Assembly (NCBI RefSeq): GCF_003669015.1
Contig: NZ_CP033069.1
Location: forward strand, 4,288,501 to 4,352,500
Length of the DNA: 64,000 bases
Origin: Acidovorax sp. 1608163
GTDB taxonomy: Bacteria; Pseudomonadota; Gammaproteobacteria; Burkholderiales; Burkholderiaceae_C
Direction of reading: 5' to 3'
The notes beneath the pieces are model-generated. The model made no database searches, was not told where the DNA came from, and saw only the letters and a program-made list of their open reading frames with translations. Position 1 is the stretch's first letter, and each line of letters begins with the position of its first letter. Shown in pieces: positions 1-9,713 of the stretch. The position numbers were made by a program, and so were the translations under genes.

Positions 1-432
1 GAGACCACCCGGGCCCCCCTCACCGCCCACCAGGGGCTGCGCGAGCGCAGCTTTGGCGTGCTGCAAGGCCACACGTTTGCAGAGCTGGAGGCCAAGGCCC
101 CAGAGCAAGCCCACCGCTGGCGCAAGCGCGACCCAGACTTTGCCCCGCAGGATGGCGAATCGCTGATCGCCCTGCGCGAACGCATCACAGCCACCACGCA
201 CGAGATCGCCGCCCAGCACCTGGGCGGGCAGATCGTGCTGGTAGCGCACGGCGGTGTGCTGGACGTGCTGTACCGCGCCGCCACCCGCCAAGACATCCAA
301 GCCCCACGCACCTGGCTGCTGGGCAACGCCGCCATCAACCGCCTGCTGTGGACGCCCGACGGCCTCAGCCTGGTGGGCTGGGCCGACACACAGCACCTGG
401 ACCAAGCTGCACGCGATGAAAGCCACACCTGA
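1..432 (+). CDS. Histidine phosphatase family protein (5' end outside window)
   Basis: The reading frame is open from base 1, so the gene begins upstream of the window. The visible 143 residues are the later part of a phosphoglycerate-mutase-like (histidine phosphatase) fold. LRERSFG near the left edge is the family's post-RHG segment, and LVAHGGVLDVLYR carries the second catalytic histidine. The first RHG motif is not in the window. Members dephosphorylate small phosphometabolites in the cytoplasm; the substrate cannot be told here. Its last 17 bases overlap the start of the downstream aldolase-type gene, so the two are probably co-translated. Confidence 0.85.
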   Translation, partial: ETTRAPLTAHQGLRERSFGVLQGHTFAELEAKAPEQAHRWRKRDPDFAPQDGESLIALRERITATTHEIAAQHLGGQIVLVAHGGVLDVLYRAATRQDIQAPRTWLLGNAAINRLLWTPDGLSLVGWADTQHLDQAARDESHT

Positions 433-1585
433 AGCCCTGACCTCTCTCATCGGCCAGCGTGTCGACCAGATCGACACCCCAGCACTCGTCATTGACCTGG
501 ACGCGATGGACCGCAACATCCAGCGCATGGCCGAGTTTGCCCGCAAGCACCAGGTGCGCTGGCGGCCCCACGCCAAGATGCACAAAAGCGCCGAGCTGGC
601 CTTGTTGATGCAACAGGCCGGTGCGCAGGGCGTGTGTGTGCAAAAGGTGTCGGAGGCCGAAGCCATGGCGGCCGGAGGCGTGCTGGACATCACCATCACC
701 AACGAAGTGATTGCCATGCCCAAGCTGCACCGCGCAGCGCGGCTGGCCGCAGCACTGGCCAGCCGTGGTGGGCGCCTGGCCGTGTGTGTGGACAGCACCG
801 AAGGCATTGAGCGTCTGGCAGAGGCCATCGCCCTTTCGGGCAGCGAGGCAGGCATGGACGTGCTGGTTGAAATCGATGTGGGCCAGGGCCGCTGCGGCGT
901 ACCCCCCGGTGAAAGCGCCGTGGCCCTGGCTTTGGCCGTGGCCCGGCACCCAAGGCTGCGCTTCGCTGGCCTGCAGGCCTACCACGGCCGCGCCCAACAC
1001 CTGGCCACCGCCGCAGAGCGGCGCGAAGCCATCGCCCAGGTGGTGCAACAGGCAGCCCACACGCGCGACCTGATCGTCGCAGCGGGGCTGCCCGTTCCGC
1101 TGGTCACGGGCTCTGGCACCGGCACCCTGGTACACGAAGCGGCCAGCGGCGTGTATGGCGAACTGCAGGCGGGGTCGTTCCTCTTCATGGACGCCGACTA
1201 CGCCCGCAACGAACGCGAGCCCGCCCAACCCGCGTTTGAGCACGCCCTGTTCGTCAAGACCCAGGTGATTTCGGCGCGAGACAGCCACGCCGTGTGCGAC
1301 GCAGGCCACAAGAGCCACGCCATCGACTCAGGCCTGCCCACCGTGGGCCAACTATCGACCGGCCGTGCGCTGCGCTACGCCAATGGCGGTGACGAGCACG
1401 GCCTGCTGTATGCAGAAGGTGACAAAGCCCGCCTACCCGCCCTGGGCCGCATGCTGTGGCTGATCCCCGGACACTGCGACCCCACGGTGAATCTGTACGA
1501 TTTCATGATCGGGGTGCGGGGTGGGTTGGGGCTGGGAACGGTGGAGCGCATCATCCGTGTGGATGCGCGGGGTGCGCTGACCTGA
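416..1585 (+). CDS. D-threonine aldolase / DSD1-family PLP enzyme
   Basis: A 389-residue fold-type III PLP enzyme (alanine racemase-like N-terminal barrel). The segment RPHAKMHK holds the PLP lysine region. The C-terminal motif GHCDPTVNLYD gives the His/Cys/Asp metal site typical of D-threonine aldolase and D-serine dehydratase DSD1 relatives. The family cleaves or dehydrates D-3-hydroxyamino acids using PLP and a divalent metal. I chose the ATG at 416 because the domain begins about 20 residues later (DTPALVIDLDAMDRN) and because it overlaps the preceding gene by 17 bases. The open frame runs further upstream to 254, but that part is only the shadow of the phosphatase gene. The exact D-amino acid substrate is unknown. 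Confidence 0.88.
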   Translation: MKATPEALTSLIGQRVDQIDTPALVIDLDAMDRNIQRMAEFARKHQVRWRPHAKMHKSAELALLMQQAGAQGVCVQKVSEAEAMAAGGVLDITITNEVIAMPKLHRAARLAAALASRGGRLAVCVDSTEGIERLAEAIALSGSEAGMDVLVEIDVGQGRCGVPPGESAVALALAVARHPRLRFAGLQAYHGRAQHLATAAERREAIAQVVQQAAHTRDLIVAAGLPVPLVTGSGTGTLVHEAASGVYGELQAGSFLFMDADYARNEREPAQPAFEHALFVKTQVISARDSHAVCDAGHKSHAIDSGLPTVGQLSTGRALRYANGGDEHGLLYAEGDKARLPALGRMLWLIPGHCDPTVNLYDFMIGVRGGLGLGTVERIIRVDARGALT

Positions 1586-1661
1586 AAGGCGCTTGGCCTT
1601 GCCCGTTCAGAATGGAAGGCTCCGCGCGGCCTCCTGGGCGACTGCCTCAGGCCCAACGTTG

Positions 1662-2737
1662 TCAGGCAGCGCCCGGTGCCCCATCAAACAGCCCATAACC
1701 CCCTGACGCTGGAGGCGAAACCCCCAGATGCCGAAAAGCCGCCAGTGTGGCAATGCGCCCGCGGGGCGTGCGCTGCAAATAGCCTTGTTGGATGAGGTAA
1801 GGTTCAATCACGTCTTCGATGGTGCCAGCCTCTTCGCCAATGCTCGCCGCGATGTTGTCGAGCCCCACAGGCCCGCCATCGAAGCGGTGAATCACCGCCT
1901 CCAGCAGCTTGCGGTCCATCACATCGAAGCCCTGTGGGTCCACGTCCAGCATGGCCAGGGCACGGTTGGCAATATCGACGGTGATGCGGCCATCGCCCTT
2001 GACCTCGGCGTAGTCCCGAACGCGGCGCAACAGCCGGTTGGCAATCCGTGGCGTGCCACGTGAGCGGCGGGCGATCTCAAAGCCACCCTCATCGTCCATG
2101 GGCGCGCCGAGCAGCCCGGCGCTGCGCTTGACGATGCGCGCCAATTCCTCGGGGTATAAAACTCCAGCCGCGCCACGATGCCAAAGCGGTCACGCAACGG
2201 ATTGGTGAGCATGCCCGCCCGCGTGGTGGCCCCCACCAAGGTAAAAGGCTGCAGGTCGAGCTTGATACTGCGCGCCGCAGGGCCCTCGCCGATCATGATG
2301 TCGATCTGGTAGTCCTCCAGCGCAGGGTAGAGGATTTCCTCCACCACGGGCGACAGGCGGTGGATCTCGTCGATGAAGAGAACGTCATTCTTTTCCAGAT
2401 TGGTGAGCAGTGCCGCCAGATCTTTCGGCTTTTCCAACACCGGACCACTGGTCTGGCGCAGATTCACACCCAGCTCCGCCGCAATGATGTGGCTGAGCGT
2501 GGTCTTGCCCAGCCCAGGCGGGCCGAACAAGAGCACATGGTCCAGCGCCTCACCACGCTTGCGGGCGGCACCGATGAAGATCTCCAGTTGCTCGCGCGCC
2601 TTGGCCTGGCCGACGTACTCCTGCAGCAGCTTGGGGCGCAGCGCCCTCTCCAGCGCCTCCTCTTGAGGGGAGGTAGGCGCGGCGGAAACCACGCGTTTGG
2701 CAGGAACTGGGGCGAAGTCGTCGGTCTGGATGGTCAT
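1662..2737 (-). pseudogene. ruvB: Holliday junction helicase RuvB, interrupted by a one-base frameshift
   Basis: RuvB is the AAA+ motor that drives Holliday junction branch migration with RuvA. The N-terminal part reads from 2737 with Walker A (GPPGLGKTT), Walker B (LFIDEIHR) and sensor (GATTRAGML), up to RLEFYTP. The frame then breaks, and the expected continuation [12 protein letters not shown] through the winged-helix domain appears in the next frame down to the TGA at 1662. The break lies at the G run 2151-2154 on the plus strand, where one base is missing. With one base restored the product would be 358 residues, a normal RuvB length. Both halves are otherwise fully conserved. This is either a sequencing error or a very recent mutation. 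ruvA lies upstream on the same strand but is separated by a protease gene. Confidence 0.9.
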
Positions 2738-2758
2738 GCAAAGAGCGAAAAGGAACGC

Positions 2759-4672
2759 TTACTGGGCGGCGGTCCAAGCGTAGTACATGGCGCCTTCGTA
2801 CTGGAAGTCCTTGTATGTCTGGATCACGAAATCCCGCTCTGCCGCATTGATGGTGTAAAAGTGCGCGCCTGATTTCGAGTTGTAGAAGCGGTACATCGGC
2901 GAGGCTCCGTTACCCGCAGCACTTTGCGCATACCAGCTGATCGTCTCGTATTTGAATTGCGGGAAGTTTGCAATCACGTAATCTCGCTCTGCAGTAGTAC
3001 CCGAATAGAAGTGGGCGCCAGACGTCGAGTTGAAGAAACGGAAAACTGGGTCCTTGCCGGTACTGGAATCTGGATAGGCATAGAAGGCCACGTTTTCGTA
3101 TGAAAACTCAGGGTAGGTGCGGATAACGAAGTCTCGCTCAGCTGCATTGGCCGTGTAAAAGTGAGCGCCCGTTTTTGCATTGAAGAAACGGTAAACGGCA
3201 GTACGAGCACCACTTGTCGTTGTTGGCGACAACCAATTCTTCAGCGCGGCACTAAACCCGATATCGAAGCGCCCATAAAAATCAGGAGAGCTGGTGGTTG
3301 TACAGCTGGCGCTACCGGCATAAAGGGTTCCAATTACCTGTGTGCCATTGTTCTTGAAAAGGGCTGATCCGCTGCTCCCGCCTTGGGTCGTACCTTGACT
3401 CCAATTGACTTGGTAATAGTTTCCAGAACCGCTGCTGCAGGAGATCCCGTTAGATTGCACGCTGCAAGTTGCCTGGCCCGTCAAGGTTCCAAAGCTGGCC
3501 TTAAGCATGTCACCCGCAGGGTGATGCAACCCCACGATCGACTGGCCAGAAGTTTGCCCGGTGGCATCCCATCCAGCAAAGAAAGCGCCAGCAGGCGGGG
3601 TATCGTTAAGGCGCAGCAGCGTCATGTCATTCGCACTGCTGGCATACAGCAGTTGCGCGCCACTGACACGGCGTGCCGTGCTCGATGAGAGCGTACGGCT
3701 ATTGCATGTCGGAGAGCGATAAAACCAGTCTGTCTGAAGGCTACTGGCTTCACTTTGCGTCGAGATACAGTGATTTGCCGTCAAGAAGTAAGGAATACCT
3801 GAGGATTGCGAATCATTGAGCAGCGTGCCAGTGCACAAATAACCCAAGCCACCGGAAACAAAGGACATGCGCGCTACGGCGTTGCGTTGGTTTGCATACG
3901 CGTCGTAGCACGTTGCATCCAAATTGCAAGCCGAAGACTCATTGATCTTTTCCGATACTTCTTCAGTGCGAATCGACAGGTCTTCAAAAACATGAGATAC
4001 GCGTGGAACAGAAATCGCAACCGTACTGACTGGCGTGCCCGCAGGCAGTTCGATTTCCAGAGTGGCTTCGTCACCACCCATGTCTGGACTCCACCAAGTC
4101 TTACCGTCCACGGTGGCGTCCCCTGCGGCAACGTTCCGAGCAATATGCTGAAGCAGTTCCTGACCCGAGACTTGGAACACAGTGCCTACGTCAGCCTGCC
4201 GGTAGATACGGACTTGAGCACTCCCCGCAATCTTCTCAATCAAGACACCCAATCTCAAACCATAGGCGCCTTCAGAAGAAAAGCTGATCGCTGCCACTTG
4301 ACTGCCACTGGCACTGGTTTTCCACTGCAACTGTTGCTGCATTTGAGCCGAGCTTTTCGTTCCAGCGACATCGCGAGCCACACCGATTTGTAGCCTCCCC
4401 GCGACAGCGGATAACGACTGCGTTTTCTCTGCGGCCAACAACCCCAGGCTTATCTTCGCGGGCGTGGGCACCGAAGCGGCAGCAGAGCGTGATTTCACAC
4501 TGGGTACACCCTGGTCAGCATCGTTAGGCTGCGTGCGCCCGTCCACTGCCGTGACAAACGAAGTCGGCTGTGTAGTCTTGGCAACATCACCGCTGCCCCC
4601 GCCACACCCCGCCAACATGGCGGCAACGGCCGTCAGGGCACCAGCCCAACGCCTGATGGAAATTCCTGTCAT
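2759..4672 (-). CDS. Secreted lysyl-endopeptidase-like serine protease lipoprotein with three DUF5648 repeats
   Basis: A 637-residue exported protein. The N-terminus has Arg-Arg, a hydrophobic core and a lipobox LAGC at 20-23, so it is probably a lipoprotein. Residues about 245-482 form a trypsin-fold domain. His301 (FLTANHC), Asp349 (ANDMTLLRL) and Ser434 (GGSSGS) make the triad, arranged as in Achromobacter-type lysyl endopeptidases with several paired cysteines. Residues about 492-637 hold three tandem DUF5648-like units of about 50 residues, each with YRFFN or a variant, GAHFYT/S and AERD. These are probable surface or wall binding modules. An AAAGGA ribosome site precedes the ATG at 4672. 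It sits between ruvA and ruvB, with only 21 bases to ruvB. The protein substrate is unknown. Confidence 0.85.
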   Translation of the reverse strand: MTGISIRRWAGALTAVAAMLAGCGGGSGDVAKTTQPTSFVTAVDGRTQPNDADQGVPSVKSRSAAASVPTPAKISLGLLAAEKTQSLSAVAGRLQIGVARDVAGTKSSAQMQQQLQWKTSASGSQVAAISFSSEGAYGLRLGVLIEKIAGSAQVRIYRQADVGTVFQVSGQELLQHIARNVAAGDATVDGKTWWSPDMGGDEATLEIELPAGTPVSTVAISVPRVSHVFEDLSIRTEEVSEKINESSACNLDATCYDAYANQRNAVARMSFVSGGLGYLCTGTLLNDSQSSGIPYFLTANHCISTQSEASSLQTDWFYRSPTCNSRTLSSSTARRVSGAQLLYASSANDMTLLRLNDTPPAGAFFAGWDATGQTSGQSIVGLHHPAGDMLKASFGTLTGQATCSVQSNGISCSSGSGNYYQVNWSQGTTQGGSSGSALFKNNGTQVIGTLYAGSASCTTTSSPDFYGRFDIGFSAALKNWLSPTTTSGARTAVYRFFNAKTGAHFYTANAAERDFVIRTYPEFSYENVAFYAYPDSSTGKDPVFRFFNSTSGAHFYSGTTAERDYVIANFPQFKYETISWYAQSAAGNGASPMYRFYNSKSGAHFYTINAAERDFVIQTYKDFQYEGAMYYAWTAAQ

Positions 4673-4800
4673 TTTGGGTTCCTTTGTTCAGCAAAGACCA
4701 ATGATTTCTAGCGACACCACTCGCTGGCGGGCACCAAGCAGCCTTCTAGCTCACTTCGTGCGCCCACGCAGCGACCTCCCGGCGGCGCGTCGGGGGATTA

Positions 4801-5373
4801 TCAGCGGGCAAGGGCCTTGAGCGCCAGCTTGATACCGTCGCTTACACCCACGTCTGGCGGCAGCGCTTTGAGGGCGGCTGCCGCTTCCTTGTCGTTGTAG
4901 CCCAGGGCCAACAGCGCCTGCAGGATGTCCGCCTGGGCATCGCTGGCGGCGTGGGCGGGGGCGCCAATGTCTGCGCCCATCTTGCCCTTGAGCTCCAGCA
5001 ACAAGCGCTCGGCTGTCTTCTTGCCAATGCCGGGCACCTTGACCAGGCGACCGGCCTCTTGCAGCGTGATGGCCTGTGCCAGGTCGGCCACGCCCATGCC
5101 AGAAAGGATGGACAGTGCCGTGCGCGGGCCTACGCCTGAAATCTTGATCAGCTCCCGAAACGCCTGGCGCTCTTGCACCGTGCCAAAGCCGTACAGCAAC
5201 TGCGCATCCTCACGCACAATGAATTGCGTGAGCAGGCTGACCTGCTCGCCCACTGCGGGCAGGTTGTAGAAGGTGCTCATAGGCACATTCACCTCGTAGC
5301 CCACACCGTGGCAGTCCAGCAGCACCTCGGGGGGATTCTTCTCCAGCAGGGTGCCGGTCAATTTGCCTATCAT
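4801..5373 (-). CDS. ruvA: Holliday junction DNA helicase subunit RuvA
   Basis: A 190-residue RuvA, the tetrameric junction-binding partner of Ruv[13 protein letters not shown] starts the OB-fold. Tandem helix-hairpin-helix motifs follow ([15 protein letters not shown] and [19 protein letters not shown]), and the C-terminal domain III contacts RuvB. An in-frame codon eight residues upstream would lengthen the protein, but the ATG at 5373 has an AAAGGA ribosome site and matches the family start. Divergent from phoH. The next gene on this strand is the serine protease, 128 bases downstream, and not ruvB. Confidence 0.95.
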   Translation of the reverse strand: MIGKLTGTLLEKNPPEVLLDCHGVGYEVNVPMSTFYNLPAVGEQVSLLTQFIVREDAQLLYGFGTVQERQAFRELIKISGVGPRTALSILSGMGVADLAQAITLQEAGRLVKVPGIGKKTAERLLLELKGKMGADIGAPAHAASDAQADILQALLALGYNDKEAAAALKALPPDVGVSDGIKLALKALAR

Positions 5374-5459
5374 TGGTGTCCTTTGGCGCCGCAGCATGCG
5401 TAGGCAGGCGGCGCGCTCTTTTTTGTCGTCATTGGCTTTTGCCGACTGGAATTATCAGC

Positions 5460-6410
5460 GTGATCCTGCGCCACACCTTCACCCCACACAACAACACGCG
5501 GCTCACCCACCTGTGCGGCCCGGCGGACGCGCACCTGCGCACCATCGAAGTGGCCCTGGAGGTAAGCATCGCCCATCGGCACGAACAGTTCAAGGTGGAC
5601 GGCCCCAAGGCCAAAGCCACCCAGGCCATGGAGTTGTTGCAGGCGCTGTACGAGATGGCCGAGCGGCCTATCCCTGAAGACACGCTGCAAATCATGCTGG
5701 CGGGCGATTCTGGGCTGATTGAAGCGCCTGAGGGCGCCATCGTGCTCAACACCCGCCGCGCGGACCTGCGTGGCCGCACCCCCACCCAAAGCCTGTATCT
5801 GCAGAACATTGCTTCGCACGACATCACCTTTGGCATTGGCCCTGCGGGCACAGGCAAAACCTACTTGGCCGTGGCCTGCGCGGTAGATGCCCTGGAACGC
5901 AGCGCCGTGCAGCGCATTGTGCTGACCCGCCCTGCGGTCGAGGCGGGTGAGCGCCTGGGCTTTTTGCCCGGCGACCTCGCCCAAAAGGTCGACCCCTACC
6001 TGCGCCCGCTGTACGACGCCCTGTACGAGCTGATGGGCCACGACAAGGTGCAAAAGGCGTTTGAGCGCAACGCCATTGAAATCGCCCCGCTGGCCTTCAT
6101 GCGCGGACGCACACTGAACAACGCTTTTGTGATCCTGGACGAGGCGCAAAACACCACCCCGGAGCAGATGAAGATGTTCCTCACCCGCATCGGCTTTGGC
6201 GCACGTGCCGTGGTCACGGGCGATGTGAGCCAGATCGACCTGCCCAAGGGGGCCATGAGCGGGCTGGTCGACGCTGAGCGGGTGCTCAAGCGGGTCAAGG
6301 GCATTGCCATCACACGCTTTACCAGTGCCGACGTGGTGCGCCACCCCCTGGTGGCGCGCATTGTGGATGCCTACGACGCGCCACGCCGTGCCCAAGCGGC
6401 ACGTGGTTGA
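5460..6410 (+). CDS. PhoH family ATPase
   Basis: A PhoH-like P-loop ATPase of 316 residues from the GTG at 5460 ([14 protein letters not shown]). Walker A is [11 protein letters not shown], Walker B is [15 protein letters not shown], and the RxG motif lies in [16 protein letters not shown]. The family is predicted to act in RNA metabolism and is very often found next to ybeY, as here. The frame stays open upstream to 5373, but those residues overlap the ruvA start and look unlike PhoH. The GTG choice is therefore the weakest part of the call. Confidence 0.9.
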   Translation: MILRHTFTPHNNTRLTHLCGPADAHLRTIEVALEVSIAHRHEQFKVDGPKAKATQAMELLQALYEMAERPIPEDTLQIMLAGDSGLIEAPEGAIVLNTRRADLRGRTPTQSLYLQNIASHDITFGIGPAGTGKTYLAVACAVDALERSAVQRIVLTRPAVEAGERLGFLPGDLAQKVDPYLRPLYDALYELMGHDKVQKAFERNAIEIAPLAFMRGRTLNNAFVILDEAQNTTPEQMKMFLTRIGFGARAVVTGDVSQIDLPKGAMSGLVDAERVLKRVKGIAITRFTSADVVRHPLVARIVDAYDAPRRAQAARG

Positions 6411-6419
6411 ACCGAATTA

Positions 6420-6470
6420 CTATTATTTTTATAGCTGCTTGCGCTTATATATTAAGCGCTAGAGGCCAAA
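6420..6470 (+). repeat. Dispersed short repeat, copy 1
   Basis: AT-rich stretch between phoH and ybeY with TATAGCTGCTTGCGCTTA, a small loop, then TTAAGCGCTAGAGGCC. The two AGCGCT arms can pair. Related copies lie near 16446, 28848, 29935, 45049 and 52520. Here the repeat ends immediately before the ybeY start codon, so it occupies that gene's leader. Confidence 0.75.
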
Positions 6471-6929
6471 ATGACACTCAACCAACTCTCCCTGTCCTTG
6501 CAGTTTGGCAAGTTTGACAACCTGGCAGAACACCGCGCCACCCTGCCCCGCCACAAGGTCACACGCTGGATTCGGCACGCCTTGTCTACCGATGCGGAAA
6601 TCACGGTGCGCATCGTGGGCGCGGAAGAAGGCCAACAGCTCAACCGCGAGTACCGCAAAAAAGACTACGCCACCAACGTGCTCACGTTTGACTACACGAT
6701 GGAGCCCATCGTCACCGCCGACCTGGTGCTGTGCGCACCCGTGGTGGAGCGCGAGGCCCAAGAGCAAAACAAAAGCCTGGAAGAGCATTACGCGCACCTG
6801 CTGGTGCACGGCGCCCTGCACGCCCAGGGCTGGGACCACGAGACCAGCGCCGAGGACGCCGATGAAATGGAGGCCTATGAAACGGCCATCCTGCAAGAGC
6901 TGGGGTTTGCCGACCCTTACGCTAAATAA
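6471..6929 (+). CDS. ybeY: Endoribonuclease YbeY (16S rRNA 3'-end maturation)
   Basis: A 152-residue UPF0054 metalloprotein. The zinc motif [11 protein letters not shown] gives His113, His117 and His123. The RNA-binding face is represented by [14 protein letters not shown]. YbeY takes part in 16S rRNA 3' processing and ribosome quality control. It lies 60 bases after phoH, and that gap is filled by a dispersed repeat copy. There is no clear Shine-Dalgarno sequence in front of the ATG because the repeat (ending AGAGGCCAAA) is there instead; AGAGG may serve. Confidence 0.95.
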   Translation: MTLNQLSLSLQFGKFDNLAEHRATLPRHKVTRWIRHALSTDAEITVRIVGAEEGQQLNREYRKKDYATNVLTFDYTMEPIVTADLVLCAPVVEREAQEQNKSLEEHYAHLLVHGALHAQGWDHETSAEDADEMEAYETAILQELGFADPYAK

Positions 6930-7030
6930 AGACCAACACCCAACCCCGGCGCAGAGCCCCTCGTGGGGCCAAGGGGTTCAGAGTTCAGGGGCTCCGCATA
7001 AGTGCGGCAGCCCCCGCCCAGCCCCCACCT

Positions 7031-8368
7031 TCAAGCCTCTTTGCGCTCAATCAGCCGGTTGATACGCAAAGCCACCAGGGTGCACACCACGCCCGACAGC
7101 AGGTACAGCGACACGGCCCCCAGCCCAAACTTGGCCGACAGCCCCAAGGCCACCAGCGGGGCAAACCCCGCCCCCAGCAGCCATGCCAAGTCGGCCGACA
7201 GCGCTGCGCCGGTGTAGCGGTACTGGGCCGAGAAATTGGCCGTGACGGTGCCCGACGCCTGCCCGTACGACAAGCCCAGCAGCACAAAGCCCACCAGCAA
7301 GAACACGTTGTTGCCCGTCGACCCGGCCCCCAGCAACCACGGCGCCGTGAAGCTGAACAGCCCAATCAACACCGCCATGGAGCCCAGCAGATTGCGCCGC
7401 CCCACCCGGTCGGCCAGCCAGCCCGACAGCATGATGGCCGCCGCCGCCAGGAAGGCACCCACGATCTGCACCGAAAGCACCTCGGTGATGGACTGCTCTG
7501 AATACATCGCAATCCACGACAGCGGGAACACGGTGGCGATATGGAACAGCGCAAAGCTGGCCAAGGCGGCAAAGGCCCCCAGCAGCACATTGCCCCCCTC
7601 ATCGCGCATGACCTGGGCCACGCTCACCGGCTGCAACTCGCGCTGCTGCAGCAATTCGGCATACGACTGCCCCACCACCAGGCGCAAACGGGCAAACAAG
7701 GCCACCACGTTGATGGCAAAGGCCACGAAGAAGGGATAGCGCCAGCCCCAGTCCAGGAACTCAGCCACGCTCAGGCTGCTATACAAATAGGCAAACAGGC
7801 TGGCCGCCAGCACAAAACCCACAGGCGCACCCAGTTGCCCGATCATGGCAAACCAGCCGCGCCGCTCCTTGGGGGCGCTCATCGCCAACAGGGAGGGCAA
7901 ACCGTCCCAGGTGCCCCCCAGCGCCAGCCCCTGGCCAATGCGCAAAATGATCAGGGCCGCAATCGCCTTGGAGCCCACCGACGCGTAGCTGGGCAAAAAC
8001 GCCATGCCCGCCGTGCAGGCCCCCAGCAAAAACAGCGACAGCGTCAGCTTGGTGCCCCGCCCCCAGCGCCGCTGCACCGCCATGGAGAGGGCGGTACCCA
8101 CCGGGCGGGCCACAAAAGCCAGGGCAAATATGGCAAACGCCATCAAAGTCCCATCCAGCCGTGACAAGAACGGAAACAGCAACGACGGGAAGACCAGCAC
8201 GCTGGCAATGCCGAACACAAAGAAGTCAAAGTATTCGGAAGACCGCCCAATGATCACCCCCACAGCGATCTCACCGGGGGTCACATCCTCATCGGTGTGG
8301 GCGTTGGCCAAAGACACCGAACTATCAAAGCCTGGGACGGGCAGGGCTGCAGAACCTGGGCTGTACAT
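7031..8368 (-). CDS. MFS transporter, metabolite:H+ symporter (MHS) type
   Basis: A 445-residue inner-membrane protein with about 12 hydrophobic segments. The loop pattern of the sugar/MHS branch is visible: FVARPVGTALSMAVQRRWGRG after helix 2-3, and GWLADRVGRRNLLG mid-protein. MHS members import osmolytes or organic acids such as proline, betaine, shikimate or alpha-ketoglutarate with protons; the substrate here is not identifiable. I chose the ATG at 8368, preceded by AGGAG with good spacing, over a TTG five codons upstream. Convergent with ybeY. The 100-base gap between them holds overlapping inverted repeats around 6954-6994. Confidence 0.85.
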   Translation of the reverse strand: MYSPGSAALPVPGFDSSVSLANAHTDEDVTPGEIAVGVIIGRSSEYFDFFVFGIASVLVFPSLLFPFLSRLDGTLMAFAIFALAFVARPVGTALSMAVQRRWGRGTKLTLSLFLLGACTAGMAFLPSYASVGSKAIAALIILRIGQGLALGGTWDGLPSLLAMSAPKERRGWFAMIGQLGAPVGFVLAASLFAYLYSSLSVAEFLDWGWRYPFFVAFAINVVALFARLRLVVGQSYAELLQQRELQPVSVAQVMRDEGGNVLLGAFAALASFALFHIATVFPLSWIAMYSEQSITEVLSVQIVGAFLAAAAIMLSGWLADRVGRRNLLGSMAVLIGLFSFTAPWLLGAGSTGNNVFLLVGFVLLGLSYGQASGTVTANFSAQYRYTGAALSADLAWLLGAGFAPLVALGLSAKFGLGAVSLYLLSGVVCTLVALRINRLIERKEA

Positions 8369-8383
8369 ATTGACGCTCCTCAA

Positions 8384-8645
8384 GAAACTGACACAACTCC
8401 GTTCTACACCCCTAGGAGGGCCCTCACAAGTGAGCTTTCGCTAGCCCAGCGCGTAGGAAAACCCTGATTGCCAGCCCGCCAAACCCGCCTGCGACAGATC
8501 AAACCCAGACCAAAGAGCCAAAAAACACTGGCTGGCATTTGATGTTGGACAAAATGTCCAATCGACAAAATCGGTAGCGAGACTACATTTCGACACCTCA
8601 GCCATTCGTGTTTACACCTAAGCGCCCCTTTGTCGCGCCCCTAGC
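8384..8645 (+). promoter_or_regulatory. Control region of the cyo operon with a palindromic operator at 8545-8561
   Basis: The 262-base gap between the divergent transporter and cyoA holds a perfect inverted repeat, TTGGACA-AAA-TGTCCAA, about 85 bases before the cyoA start. A 17-base perfect palindrome in an AT-richer patch is a strong candidate binding site for a repressor or redox regulator of the oxidase operon. I do not recognise it as a canonical FNR, CRP or RegA site. Confidence 0.5.
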
Positions 8646-9713
8646 ATGCTCAAAAACAAAGAATCTCGCAGGCCCGCCTGGCTTGCCGCGATCGCCCTGA
8701 CCACCGGCCTGGCCGGTTGCAGCAAGGCCGTCGTACTCAACCCGGCCGGCGATATTGCCGCCCAACAGGGCCAGATGGTCATTACTGCCACGTTGTTGAT
8801 GCTCATCATCATCGTGCCGGTGATCGCCCTGACCCTGTTCTTCGCCTGGAAGTACCGCCAGTCGAACACCGCCAACACCGAGGCCGACTACGACCCCGAA
8901 TGGCACCACTCCACCACGCTGGAGCTGGTGATCTGGACGGTGCCGCTGCTCATCATCATTGCCCTGGGCGCCCTGACCTGGATCGGCACCCACAAGCTTG
9001 ATCCGTACCGTCCCCTGGACCGCATCGACGCCCAGCGCCCCCTGGACGCCAACGTCAAGCCCCTGGAAGTGCAAGTGGTGGCAATGGACTGGAAATGGCT
9101 GTTTTTCTACCCCGAGCAAGGCATTGCCACCGTGAACGAGCTGGCCGCCCCGGTGGACCGCCCCATCCTGTTCAAGCTGACCGCGACATCGACCATGAAC
9201 GCGTTCTACGTGCCTGACCTGGCCGGCATGATCTACGCCATGCCCGGCATGCAGACCGAGCTGAACGCCGTCATCAACAAGCCTGGCGTGTTCAACGGCA
9301 TGTCGTCGCACTACAGCGGCGCAGGCTTCTCGGGCATGACCTTCAAGTTCCACGGCCTGAGCAACGATGACTTTGCCCAGTGGGTGCAAAAAGCCAAGAC
9401 CGAGGGCAAGCCCCTGGACAAGGGCTCCTACCTGAACCTCGTCAAGCCCAGCGAACGCGACCCCGTGCAGCGCTTTGCGTCGGTGGAAGACGGCCTGTAC
9501 GACAAGGTGCTCAACCGCTGCGTGGAAGACGGAAAGATGTGCATGCACCACATGATGGCCATCGACGCCCAGGGCGGCGACGCCTATGTGCGCGCAGCAG
9601 GCCTGAACCTGCCCCAGGACGTGTGCAACGCACAAAACGCAGCCCAAGTGGTGGCAGCGCTTGAAACCCGCAACGCACCGGCACAAACCTCCGGCGCCAG
9701 CATCCGCCAATGA
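8646..9713 (+). CDS. cyoA: Cytochrome bo3-type ubiquinol oxidase subunit II
   Basis: A 355-residue lipoprotein (lipobox LAGC, Cys25) with two N-terminal membrane helices and a periplasmic cupredoxin-like domain. The CuA ligand cluster of cytochrome c oxidase subunit II is absent: where it would lie, the protein reads [16 protein letters not shown] and [12 protein letters not shown]. It is therefore a quinol-oxidase subunit. The long C-terminal extension is also typical of CyoA. It is the first gene of a tightly packed operon and overlaps cyoB by four bases (ATGA). Confidence 0.95.
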   Translation: MLKNKESRRPAWLAAIALTTGLAGCSKAVVLNPAGDIAAQQGQMVITATLLMLIIIVPVIALTLFFAWKYRQSNTANTEADYDPEWHHSTTLELVIWTVPLLIIIALGALTWIGTHKLDPYRPLDRIDAQRPLDANVKPLEVQVVAMDWKWLFFYPEQGIATVNELAAPVDRPILFKLTATSTMNAFYVPDLAGMIYAMPGMQTELNAVINKPGVFNGMSSHYSGAGFSGMTFKFHGLSNDDFAQWVQKAKTEGKPLDKGSYLNLVKPSERDPVQRFASVEDGLYDKVLNRCVEDGKMCMHHMMAIDAQGGDAYVRAAGLNLPQDVCNAQNAAQVVAALETRNAPAQTSGASIRQ

